A stretch of DNA of 6,410 nt from Planctomycetaceae bacterium (GCA_016793185.1 JAEUIK010000507.1:1-6410); one strand, 5' to 3'; numbered from the stretch's first letter, positions 1-6,410 are shown. The notes: generated from the letters alone by a model not told the origin. Made by a program: numbers and translations.

Positions 1-2
1 CG

Positions 3-1769
3 CGACAGTTCCAACTGTACTGGTTAGGACACCTGCTGGAAGCGGAAGAAATGAGCGCACGCAATGCTCTCGCTATCTACGACCGCTTGTTGCGCGAGCC
101 CGACGGCGCCGAGTGGATTCGCGATCCGCTCGAAGCCTTGACGGCCTGGGCCACCCCGCAAGCGGCGCATTTCGAGCAGTGGTTCCTGCTGGCCTGGGAC
201 CGGCAACGCGCCGAGGAACAGAGTCAGCTCGTGGAGATCGCGGACCGCGCGCGGCGGCACCAGTTCCTTTCGGCCCTCGAACTGGGTGGCCGCCCCCAGG
301 CGCTGGCCTGGCTGCTGGCGGCAGCGCCCGAACAGTTGTCACCCGAGTTGAAGCTGCAACGCCAGGATCTCTTGCTGCGGTTTCCCGAATTCGAGCGTGC
401 CCGGCAGCAGGCACGACCGCTGCGCGACGCGTTTACCAAGCTGATCGGCGGCAACGAGACCGAGCGCCGCCGCACGCACGATGAGCTCGTCAGCCAGCTT
501 GCTCAGCACACAGCCGCCGAACAACGCGCCTTGCGCGAACTGGCGCTGCGTCGCGAGCCGGCGGGCATCGTCTATCCGCCGATCCGCGCGACGCCCGAGG
601 TCCAACGGGCCTTGCCTGACAAGCACGCCATCCTGGCCTACTTCACGGCCCAAGGGCGCACCTTTGGCTTTCTGATCACCCGGCAGAAGTATCAGGTGTG
701 GGAAGTCGGACCGCAGGCCAAGATCAGCGAGGGGGTCGCCGGCGTCCTCAAATCGTGGTACCTCGTCAATGCCCAGCGTGCGCTCTCCGCGGCCGAAGCC
801 ACCGACCAGCGGTGGAAGAGGCGGGCAGGCGTGCTGCTCCCCTACCTGACGGCCGGCGCCCAGACCGACTTTCCCGCCAGCCTTTCGCTCGAAGAAATCA
901 CGATCGTGCCGGATGGAGCCCTGTGGTACCTCCCCTTCGAGGCGCTCGAATGCGGCTCCGGCGCCAAGGCTCAGCCGCTCATCTCAGTGGCGAAACTGCG
1001 CTACACGCCGACGGTGGGCCTGGCGGTCGATCGCATCGACGATGCCCAGCCGGTTGACCGGACCGTCGCCCTGTTCGGCCGGCTGGCGTCACGCGACGAT
1101 GAAGCCTTGATGGCCGAAACGCTGACCGAGTTCGAGCGCATCGCTCCCGGCGCCGTCGGCTGGCGACGCCCGATCTCGGAAGCGTCGGCCGTGGCGGCAA
1201 CCGTGGCGGGGAGGGTGATCGTGCTCGACTCGCTGCCGCTGGAGGGAAAAGACGCCTTCGGTTGGTCGCCGTTGGGTCTGAATCATGGCGAGACCGAAAC
1301 GACCGTGTTGGACTGGCTCAGGCTTCCCTGGCCCGCGCCGCGCGAGGTCCTGCTTCCCAGCTTTCACACCGCGGCCGAGACCGCACTCCAACACGATTCG
1401 GTCGCCCCGGATGGCAGCGAGCTCTTCCTGGCGACAACCGCGCTGATTGGCGCCGGAGCGCGGACGATCGTGCTCGCGCGGTGGCGCACCGGGGGCGCAA
1501 CGGTCGCCGACGAGCTGCGCGAGTTTGTGCAGGAGCTGCCGTTTTCGACTCCGGCCGAGGCGTGGCAGCGGAGCCTGTTGCTCTGCATGCGCAACCCTCT
1601 GGATCCGGCCCGCGAGCGCCGGCTGAATTGGAAGAGCCGCGAGCCTCCGCCACGCGCCGAGCATCCGTTCTATTGGGCGGCGCCGCTCTTGATCCACTGC
1701 GGCATTCCGGCATCACAAGCGCCCGAGGTCGATCCCTTTGCGGCGCCCGGAGCGCCCCCGGCGGAATGA
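3..1769 (+). CDS. CHAT-domain protein, 5'-truncated, non-canonical active site
   Basis: The reading frame is open from the left edge to the TGA at 1767. The 16 codons before the first ATG (base 51) continue the same helical, TPR-like protein, so base 51 is an internal Met and the true start lies outside the window. Numbering from that Met, residues 1-170 are charged helices resembling a repeat domain. Residues 190-552 match the CHAT (caspase HetF-associated with TPRs) fold. Its hallmarks are the strand and turn IVPDGALWYLPFEAL (285-299), the GAGARTIVLARWRTGG stretch (467-482) and the closing HPFYWAAPLLIHCG (538-551). CHAT proteins are usually cysteine peptidases acting in signalling, cell death or defence. 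Here the usual His-Gly motif is replaced near VIVLDSLPLEGK (389-400), and the usual S-A-C-x-T reads P-S-F-H-T (436-440), so the canonical Cys/His dyad is missing. A non-proteolytic or scaffolding role is inferred. The tail after 553 is Pro/Ala-rich. Family assignment is fairly sure; function is unknown. Confidence 0.85.
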   Translation, partial: RQFQLYWLGHLLEAEEMSARNALAIYDRLLREPDGAEWIRDPLEALTAWATPQAAHFEQWFLLAWDRQRAEEQSQLVEIADRARRHQFLSALELGGRPQALAWLLAAAPEQLSPELKLQRQDLLLRFPEFERARQQARPLRDAFTKLIGGNETERRRTHDELVSQLAQHTAAEQRALRELALRREPAGIVYPPIRATPEVQRALPDKHAILAYFTAQGRTFGFLITRQKYQVWEVGPQAKISEGVAGVLKSWYLVNAQRALSAAEATDQRWKRRAGVLLPYLTAGAQTDFPASLSLEEITIVPDGALWYLPFEALECGSGAKAQPLISVAKLRYTPTVGLAVDRIDDAQPVDRTVALFGRLASRDDEALMAETLTEFERIAPGAVGWRRPISEASAVAATVAGRVIVLDSLPLEGKDAFGWSPLGLNHGETETTVLDWLRLPWPAPREVLLPSFHTAAETALQHDSVAPDGSELFLATTALIGAGARTIVLARWRTGGATVADELREFVQELPFSTPAEAWQRSLLLCMRNPLDPARERRLNWKSREPPPRAEHPFYWAAPLLIHCGIPASQAPEVDPFAAPGAPPAE

Positions 1770-1795
1770 GCCGACGGCGCGAGCCTGGCCGAGCG

Positions 1796-2983
1796 CTAAT
1801 GGCCGACAAATTCGGCTTCGATCGCCGCCAGCGGTTCGGCAGCGACGTTCGCCGTCGGCGTTGAGAACGGACTCTCGTTGACGTCGCGGTCGCCGAAGCT
1901 GATCCCCAACGCCCGCGCGGCCTGCACCGCCGAACTCTGGGCATCGACCATCGAGAGGCGCGACACGGCCTCGCGAATCGGCACGCTGCTGATCTCAGGA
2001 GGCTGGTAGCAAATCATCTCGCCGAAGCGCTGATGATGCACCAGGCGGACGGCGTGCGCCCCGAACTGCGTCGCCAACACGCGATCGAAGGTGGTCGGCG
2101 GGCCGCCCCGTTGCAAATGCCCGAGCACGACGCAGCGCGTTTCGCGATGCAACCGATCCTGGATCTCCCGCGCAACGGTTTCGCCGATCCCCCCGAGGCG
2201 CATCTGCCCTTTGCCGTTGCTCGATGGCTCGCGCGCGACCAGATTGCCGGTTGGGAGGACCGCTCCCTCGGCAACGACAATCAAAGTGAAGCGCTTGCCC
2301 TTGCTCTCGCGGTCGAGAATCTTGTGGCAGACGTGCTCGAAGGTCCAAGGGATCTCGGGAATCAGGATCACGTCGCCGCCGCCGGCGATGCCTGCATGCA
2401 GCGCGATCCAGCCGGCGTGCCGCCCCATGACCTCGAGCACCATGGTCCGCTCATGCGAGCAGGCCGTGGTGTGCAGCCGGTCGAGCGCGTCGGTGGCGCA
2501 GGCCACGGCGCTGTCGAAACCAAAGGTAAAGGCCGTGGCCGAGAGATCGTTGTCGATCGTCTTGGGTACCCCCACCACCGGCAGGCCCATCTCGTGGAAC
2601 TGCTGCGCGATCGACAACGATCCATCGCCGCCGATGCAGACCAACCCGGCGAGATCGAGTTGTTCGACCGTCATCCGGGCGGCGTCGAGAATCTCCGGGT
2701 CGATCTGCACCCGGTCATCGACGCCCGACTTCGCGACGAAGCGGCCCTTATTGGTGGAACCGAGAATGGTTCCCCCTTGGTGGAGGATGCCTGTCGTGTT
2801 CTTGGCCGTGAGGGGAACGAACGTGACCGGCTCGATCAGTCCCTCGTAGCCCTTCAAGAAGCCGATGCAATCGTAACCGAGCTGGCCGGCGGCCTTGGCC
2901 ACCCCGCGAATGACCGCGTTGAGGCCGGGACAGTCGCCGCCGCTCGTCAGGACGCCTATCCGTTTGCGACTTGTAGTTGCCAT
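1796..2983 (-). CDS. pfkA: 6-phosphofructokinase (PfkA family)
   Basis: This cytoplasmic enzyme of 395 residues phosphorylates fructose-6-phosphate to fructose-1,6-bisphosphate, the committing step of glycolysis. Visible motifs, in order: nucleotide loop SGGDCPGLNA (14-23), GSTNKGRF (75-82), metal and donor site GGDGS (118-122), catalytic PKTIDND (140-146, general base Asp144), substrate-site MGRHAG (187-192 region) and GHLQRGG (288-294). The donor-deciding positions equivalent to E. coli 104 and 124 are Gly121 and Lys141. Gly at the first favours ATP; Lys at the second is typical of pyrophosphate enzymes. The pair is known from actinobacterial-type ATP-dependent enzymes, so ATP use is likely but not proven. 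The protein is longer than the 320-residue E. coli enzyme, with extra residues mostly in the second half and the C-terminal tail. The ATG at 2983 has only a weak GAG upstream. It lies 57 bases behind the glycogen phosphorylase gene on the same strand, suggesting one transcript. It ends 26 bases from the convergent CHAT gene. Confidence 0.95.
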   Translation of the reverse strand: MATTSRKRIGVLTSGGDCPGLNAVIRGVAKAAGQLGYDCIGFLKGYEGLIEPVTFVPLTAKNTTGILHQGGTILGSTNKGRFVAKSGVDDRVQIDPEILDAARMTVEQLDLAGLVCIGGDGSLSIAQQFHEMGLPVVGVPKTIDNDLSATAFTFGFDSAVACATDALDRLHTTACSHERTMVLEVMGRHAGWIALHAGIAGGGDVILIPEIPWTFEHVCHKILDRESKGKRFTLIVVAEGAVLPTGNLVAREPSSNGKGQMRLGGIGETVAREIQDRLHRETRCVVLGHLQRGGPPTTFDRVLATQFGAHAVRLVHHQRFGEMICYQPPEISSVPIREAVSRLSMVDAQSSAVQAARALGISFGDRDVNESPFSTPTANVAAEPLAAIEAEFVGH

Positions 2984-3040
2984 CGTGGTTTCTCGCTGCT
3001 GACGATAGGGAACTCGAATGCCAGATGCCTGACCGCACGC

Positions 3041-5308
3041 CTAACGGGGCATGTCGCACGACAGCCCGCCGGCGGCTCGCACGTAGGCGTACTTGGTGTA
3101 GTCCATGACCATGCGATCGGCATTGAAGCGCCAGCCAAGCGTGCGAATGGCGCGCTTCATGCGCTTGATCCAGGCGCGGGGCAGGCCATCGCGGTCGCGG
3201 TCGTAATAGAGCGGTATCACTTCCTGAATGAGGGTCTCGTGCAGGGCCTTGGCGTCCCGTGCGTCCTGCACCTCGTACTGCCGATGCGCGTTGCCCTGTC
3301 CAATCGCGAAGCCGTTCGAGCCGTCGTAGGCCTCGGTCCACCAGCCGTCGAGCACCGAGAGGTTGAGACCGCCGTTGAGGACGACCTTCTGGCCGCTGGT
3401 GCCCGAGGCCTCCATGGGACGGCGCGGATTGTTGAGCCAGACGTCAACGCCTTGCACGAGATGCCGGCCCACGCTCATGTCGTAGTCTTCGACAAAGAGA
3501 AAGCGCCCGGCGAAACGCGGATCGCGCGTGAGGCGGGCAATTTCCCAGAGCAGACGCTTGCCCGGCTCGTCGTGCGGATGCGCCTTGCCGGCAAAGATCA
3601 GCTGAATGGGGCGGCGCGGGTCATTGACCATTTCGGCCAGCTTCTCGATATCGGCCAGGATCAACGTCGCGCGCTTGTAGGTGGCAAACCGGCGGCCAAA
3701 GCCGATCGTCAGCGCGTCGGTGCGCATCGCCTGCCGGGCCTGTTCGATCATCTGCGGGGGATCGCCGCGGCGCTCGCCTTGCGCCACCGCCCTGCGGCGG
3801 ACGAAATCGAGCATCCGGCCCTTGAGCACCTGGTGGGTCTCCCAAAGCTCGCCGTCGTCGACCTCATCGATGCGCGCCCAGATCTCAGGCTCGCCGCTGG
3901 AAGTCGCCCAATCGACGCCGAAATGCCGGTCGTAGAGCCGGTGCATCTGTCCAGCCAGCCAGGAGCCGACGTGGACGCCGTTGGTGATATGCCCGATGGG
4001 AATCTCCTCGGTCGCGCGTCCCGGAAAGAGACCTTCCCACATTTTGCGGCTGACCCGGCCATGCTCGGCCGAGACAGCATTTGCCTGCCGCGACATCTTC
4101 AAACAGAGCACGGTCATGCAGAACGGCTCGGAATGGTCGTGCGGCGTCTCGCGACCCAAGGCCATCAGCTCGTCGTAGGAGATGCCCAGCTCGTCGCGCA
4201 GCGGGCCCAAGTGCTCTTCGATCTGTTCGCCGGTGAAGCGGTCGTGCCCTGCCGCGACGGGCGTGTGCGTCGTGAAGGCCGTTTGGAGAGCGACCAGCCG
4301 CTGTGCCTCGTAGAACGAAAGCCCGTCGTCGTGCATCCGTTGCCGCGCGAGTTCCAGTGCGGCAAACGCGCTGTGCCCCTCGTTGAGGTGCAGCACGCCG
4401 GGCACGATGCCCATCGCGGTCAAGGCGCGCATCCCGCCGACGCCCAGGAGCAGTTCCTGGCGAATGCGCACGCGATGGTCGCCGCCATAGAGGCGCGACG
4501 TCAATTCGCGGTCTTCCATGCGGTTGCCATCCACGTCGGCATCCAGCAGGAGCAGCGTCGTGCGCCCCACTTCCACGCGCCACAGCCGGGCCAATAAGCG
4601 GCTGTGACGCGTGTTGATCTCGACAACTACGGGCTGCCCGCTGGCATCGAGGGCCGGAGCGATCGGCAACATGTCGTGTTCGACGTCGGCATATTCCTCC
4701 TGCTGCCAGAGATCGCGATCGAGGCGCTGGTGGAAGTATCCCTGATTGTAAAAAAGGCCGATCCCGACCAGCGGCACCCCGAGGTCGGATGCGCTCTTCA
4801 CATGGTCGCCGGCCAGCACGCCGAGACCGCCCGAATAGATCGGCAGCGATTCGTGGATGCCAAACTCCGCCGAGAAGTACGCGACCGGGCGGGCCTTGAG
4901 GACGCCGGCATGTGTCGTTCCCCAGGTCAACTCGGCCGAAAGGTATTCCTGCAGTCGCCGATACGCGTAGTTCACGCGGCTGTGTAGCACCAACTCGGCC
5001 GCTCGATGCTCGAGCCGCTGCGGCGAGAACTCCGACAGCAGTGCCAGGGGATTGTAATTAAGTTGTCGCCAACGGACCGGATCGAGCTCGCGGAAGATCT
5101 GCCCGACGTCGGGCTGCCAGGTCCACCACATGTTGCGGGCCAGAGCCTCGAGCCGAGCGCCCACCCCCTCGCTGGGAGTCGCAGTGGCGGGCGTCACGGG
5201 CAGCCGGACCGGGGCCGGCTCCCGCTTGGCGGTTGTCTCAGCAGGGGTCGAAGTGGTGGGGGGCGCAACGCTGGCTCGTCCTCCCGACGGCAACGGCACA
5301 ACTTTCAT
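3041..5308 (-). CDS. glgP: alpha-glucan (glycogen) phosphorylase
   Basis: This GT35-family enzyme cleaves alpha-1,4-glucan with phosphate to give glucose-1-phosphate, using pyridoxal phosphate. I start it at the ATG at 5308 (755 residues), because GGGAGA sits 7 bases upstream and the longer frame to 5425 adds only low-quality sequence. Residues 12-48 form a Pro/Thr/Ala-rich tail. The conserved body follows: NMWWTWQPD (59-67), YFSAEFGIHESLPIYSGGLG (144-163), LHLNEGHSAF (306-315), FTTHTPVAAGHDRF (345-358), PIGHITNGVH (437-446), IGFGRRFATYKRAT (535-548), FAGKAHPHDEPGK (572-584), EDYDMSVGRHLVQGVDVWLN (607-626) and EASGTSGQK (633-641). Lys641 is the expected PLP-binding lysine. This motif set is that of the alpha-glucan phosphorylase branch common in actinobacteria and Thermotoga, not the E. 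coli MalP/GlgP branch. The gene is complete and apparently intact. It precedes pfkA by 57 bases, so glycogen breakdown and glycolytic entry are probably co-expressed. Glycogen is the likely substrate; maltodextrin is possible. Confidence 0.96.
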   Translation of the reverse strand: MKVVPLPSGGRASVAPPTTSTPAETTAKREPAPVRLPVTPATATPSEGVGARLEALARNMWWTWQPDVGQIFRELDPVRWRQLNYNPLALLSEFSPQRLEHRAAELVLHSRVNYAYRRLQEYLSAELTWGTTHAGVLKARPVAYFSAEFGIHESLPIYSGGLGVLAGDHVKSASDLGVPLVGIGLFYNQGYFHQRLDRDLWQQEEYADVEHDMLPIAPALDASGQPVVVEINTRHSRLLARLWRVEVGRTTLLLLDADVDGNRMEDRELTSRLYGGDHRVRIRQELLLGVGGMRALTAMGIVPGVLHLNEGHSAFAALELARQRMHDDGLSFYEAQRLVALQTAFTTHTPVAAGHDRFTGEQIEEHLGPLRDELGISYDELMALGRETPHDHSEPFCMTVLCLKMSRQANAVSAEHGRVSRKMWEGLFPGRATEEIPIGHITNGVHVGSWLAGQMHRLYDRHFGVDWATSSGEPEIWARIDEVDDGELWETHQVLKGRMLDFVRRRAVAQGERRGDPPQMIEQARQAMRTDALTIGFGRRFATYKRATLILADIEKLAEMVNDPRRPIQLIFAGKAHPHDEPGKRLLWEIARLTRDPRFAGRFLFVEDYDMSVGRHLVQGVDVWLNNPRRPMEASGTSGQKVVLNGGLNLSVLDGWWTEAYDGSNGFAIGQGNAHRQYEVQDARDAKALHETLIQEVIPLYYDRDRDGLPRAWIKRMKRAIRTLGWRFNADRMVMDYTKYAYVRAAGGLSCDMPR

Positions 5309-5315
5309 TGGATTT

Positions 5316-5321
5316 TCTCCC
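5316..5321 (-). promoter_or_regulatory. ribosome binding site of glgP
   Basis: On the minus strand the bases read GGGAGA, seven bases before the ATG at 5308. This is a good Shine-Dalgarno match at a normal distance. It decides the glgP start against the longer in-frame alternative at 5425. It is immediately adjacent to the foot of the leader hairpin at 5322-5373. Confidence 0.7.
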
Positions 5322-5373
5322 GCGGCCGGCGGTTGAGCGGATGAATGCCGCTCCTTTGTGCAGCGCCGGCCGC
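5322..5373 (-). promoter_or_regulatory. two-tier leader hairpin before glgP
   Basis: GCGGCCGGCG (5322-5331) is exactly complementary to CGCCGGCCGC (5364-5373), giving a 10-base-pair all-G/C stem. Inside it, GAGCGG (5335-5340) pairs with CCGCTC (5348-5353) around a 7-base loop. On the minus-strand RNA the structure ends one base before the glgP ribosome binding site, so it would lie in the 5' leader if transcription starts upstream of 5373. It could modulate translation or mRNA stability, or be an operator-like DNA palindrome. No known riboswitch class is recognised. GC-rich sequence makes chance stems more likely, so the function is inference only. Confidence 0.4.
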
Positions 5374-5454
5374 AATCTCTGCCCAAAAAGGGCGCAAAGT
5401 GCGGAAAAACAGCGACGGCACCCAAGAAAGCAAGTCGTGTGCCGACCGGGAATG

Positions 5455-5487
5455 CCAGGCGCGGCCCCCAAGCCGCGCGACGCCTGG
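5455..5487 (-). terminator. hairpin after the permease gene, possible terminator
   Basis: CCAGGCG (5455-5461) pairs with CGCCTGG (5481-5487). Inside, CGGC (5462-5465) pairs with GCCG (5472-5475), leaving a loop of 6 bases and a short bulge. The hairpin lies about 22 bases past the TAA of the minus-strand permease gene, where a terminator would be expected. No T-run follows on the minus strand, so it is not a classical intrinsic terminator. It may be a Rho-assisted or 3'-end-protecting structure. Confidence 0.35.
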
Positions 5488-5508
5488 GTCCGCCGGCGAC
5501 TCGAGCGA

Positions 5509-6410
5509 TTAGTTCGGCGGTGCGGGCCCGCGACTGGGGGGCGGGGGAATCTCGCGCCCGTGGGGATCGCGATCCGGCGCGCTCAACTCGCGGGCCAGCT
5601 GGTCCTGCAGTTTCGGACCGAGGAAGTGTTCGACGCGTTCCGCCGATTCGTGCAAATGGTCGAGCGGGAGGTCGAAGTGCTCACCCAGGTAGACCTCCCA
5701 CAGACGGTGGGCGCGGACAAGCGACTGGGCGCGGGCACGCCCTGCGTCGGTCAGGCGACAGCCCGCGCGATTGGCCCGGATCGCCCCTGACAAAATCAAC
5801 TGCGGCAGGGCCAGCCAGGCGGGCAGGCCTGAGCCACCGGCGACAACGCAGCGCCCCCAGTCTGCGCCACCTGCCGGACCGGCCTGAGCTTGATGCTCTT
5901 CAGTGCGATAGAGCATCGCCACGATGTCGTCGCCGATGATGCGCAGCGAGAGCAGCAGGTGATTCGCGCTGCGCACAACCAATCCGTAGCGGGGCGCCAG
6001 GGCTACCGCCAGGCAAAACTGCACGCCCGTCGCCACCGCCATCATGCCCGATACGCTGGTGTCATAGGCTCGGGCGAGTTGGTAGCCGAGGATGGCCGAG
6101 ATAACACCGACCGCGACGGCCAATGCCATCATCCGGCTCAACCGGTCGGTCAGCAGGTGTGCCGTGGCCGGCGGCACGACGATCATCGCCACAACCAGGA
6201 TCGAGCCCACCGCCTCGAACGAAGTGACTGCCACGGCCGCGACCATACCCATCAACAGGTAGTGAATCAGCCGCGCAGGAAACCCCATGGCACTGGCCAA
6301 CTGGGGGTCGAACGAAACGATCTTCAACTCCTTCCAGAGAATCCCGACGAACAACAGCGTGGCCGCGAGCATCGGCCCGAGCGACAACAGGATACGGGGG
6401 AGATGCCAAC
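5509..6410 (-). CDS. metal ABC permease fused to DtxR/MntR-like domain, 5'-truncated
   Basis: The frame is open through the right edge; the visible upstream codons read WHLPRIL, so the start is missing. About 130-150 N-terminal residues are absent if the permease has normal length. Numbering from the Leu codon at 6387, residues 1-135 are the second half of an ABC-3 family (ZnuB/MntB/TroC) inner-membrane channel for Mn, Zn or Fe. It shows KELKIVSFDP (19-28), the signature SFEAVGSILVVAMIVVPPAT (56-75) and further hydrophobic spans at 87-104 and 115-132. Residues 150-281 match DtxR/MntR regulators: a first helix with DD (153-154), a degraded winged helix, LTDAGRARA (212-220), VRAHRLWEVYL (224-234), HESAERVEHFL (246-256) and the closing DPHGREIP (274-281). 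Metal ligands His227, Glu231, His246, Glu250, Glu253 and His254 are kept, with Glu in place of DtxR Cys102, as in manganese-sensing MntR. There is no SH3-like third domain. The remaining transporter subunits are presumably encoded upstream, outside the window. Confidence 0.92.
   Translation of the reverse strand, partial: WHLPRILLSLGPMLAATLLFVGILWKELKIVSFDPQLASAMGFPARLIHYLLMGMVAAVAVTSFEAVGSILVVAMIVVPPATAHLLTDRLSRMMALAVAVGVISAILGYQLARAYDTSVSGMMAVATGVQFCLAVALAPRYGLVVRSANHLLLSLRIIGDDIVAMLYRTEEHQAQAGPAGGADWGRCVVAGGSGLPAWLALPQLILSGAIRANRAGCRLTDAGRARAQSLVRAHRLWEVYLGEHFDLPLDHLHESAERVEHFLGPKLQDQLARELSAPDRDPHGREIPPPPSRGPAPPN

Noticed and set aside
51..1769. Start of the CHAT gene at the ATG at base 51.
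   Set aside because: The frame is open to the window edge and the upstream codons continue the same protein character. There is no intergenic region, so the ATG is an internal Met.
1742..1798. A terminator between the convergent CHAT and pfkA genes.
   Set aside because: Only a 5-base-pair GGCGC/GCGCC stem at the end of the CHAT coding sequence is visible, with no T-run. The 26-base gap has no convincing structure.
2033..4597. An 854-codon open frame on the plus strand, running antisense across pfkA, the gap and most of glgP.
   Set aside because: Both minus-strand genes are certain from their conserved motifs. The antisense translation has no recognisable domain, and long shadow frames are expected in GC-rich coding DNA.
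5381..5393. Inverted repeat GCCC-AAAAA-GGGC upstream of glgP as a possible operator.
   Set aside because: The arms are only 4 bases long, common by chance in GC-rich sequence, and no matching second copy is seen.
3041..5425. A longer glgP of 794 residues starting at 5425.
   Set aside because: The extra 39 residues show no family similarity and would be read through the leader hairpin. The ATG at 5308 has a good GGGAGA at the right distance.
5374..5454. A sigma-70-like promoter for glgP on the minus strand (TTGCTT followed by T-rich sequence).
   Set aside because: No acceptable -10 element at the right spacing could be found; the match is too weak to annotate.
5358..5939. Plus-strand open frames of 185-193 codons over the 5233-5939 region.
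   Set aside because: They lie mostly antisense to the permease fusion, are arginine- and glycine-rich as expected for shadow frames, and match no family I recognise.
5509..6387. A permease start at the TTG at 6387.
   Set aside because: The frame continues upstream to the window edge and half of the permease domain would be missing. The gene is cut by the window, not short.

Overview
The window is GC-rich bacterial chromosome. It holds four protein-coding genes, two of them cut by the window edges. The best taxonomic guess is Planctomycetota, probably a Pirellula-like lineage. This is inferred from a metal permease fused to a DtxR/MntR-type domain, an arrangement known from the PVC group, and from a large CHAT-type protein with a non-canonical active site. 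No 16S or other marker gene is present, so the assignment stays an inference.

Layout: (1) bases 3-1769, plus strand: the C-terminal 588 codons of a CHAT-fold protein whose start lies upstream of the window. (2) bases 1796-2983, minus strand: 6-phosphofructokinase, convergent with the CHAT gene, with 26 bases between them. (3) bases 3041-5308, minus strand: alpha-glucan (glycogen) phosphorylase, 57 bases upstream of phosphofructokinase and probably co-transcribed with it. (4) bases 5309-5508: a 200-base gap with a two-tier GC-rich hairpin directly abutting the phosphorylase ribosome binding site, and a second hairpin that may end the upstream gene. (5) bases 5509-6410, minus strand: the C-terminal part of an ABC-3 family metal-ion permease fused to a DtxR/MntR-like metal-sensing domain. 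Its start lies beyond the right edge.

The phosphorylase and phosphofructokinase make metabolic sense together. The first releases glucose-1-phosphate from stored glycogen; after conversion to fructose-6-phosphate (genes not in this window), the second commits it to glycolysis. The permease fusion is a separate metal-homeostasis gene, and the CHAT gene has no evident link to its neighbours. I see no tRNA, rRNA, CRISPR array, insertion sequence or phage gene.

The points most worth a second look are the permease-repressor fusion with an eroded DNA-reading helix but a well-kept, manganese-type metal site; the CHAT protein lacking the canonical His/Cys dyad; the Gly/Lys phosphoryl-donor signature of the phosphofructokinase; and the leader hairpin of the phosphorylase.
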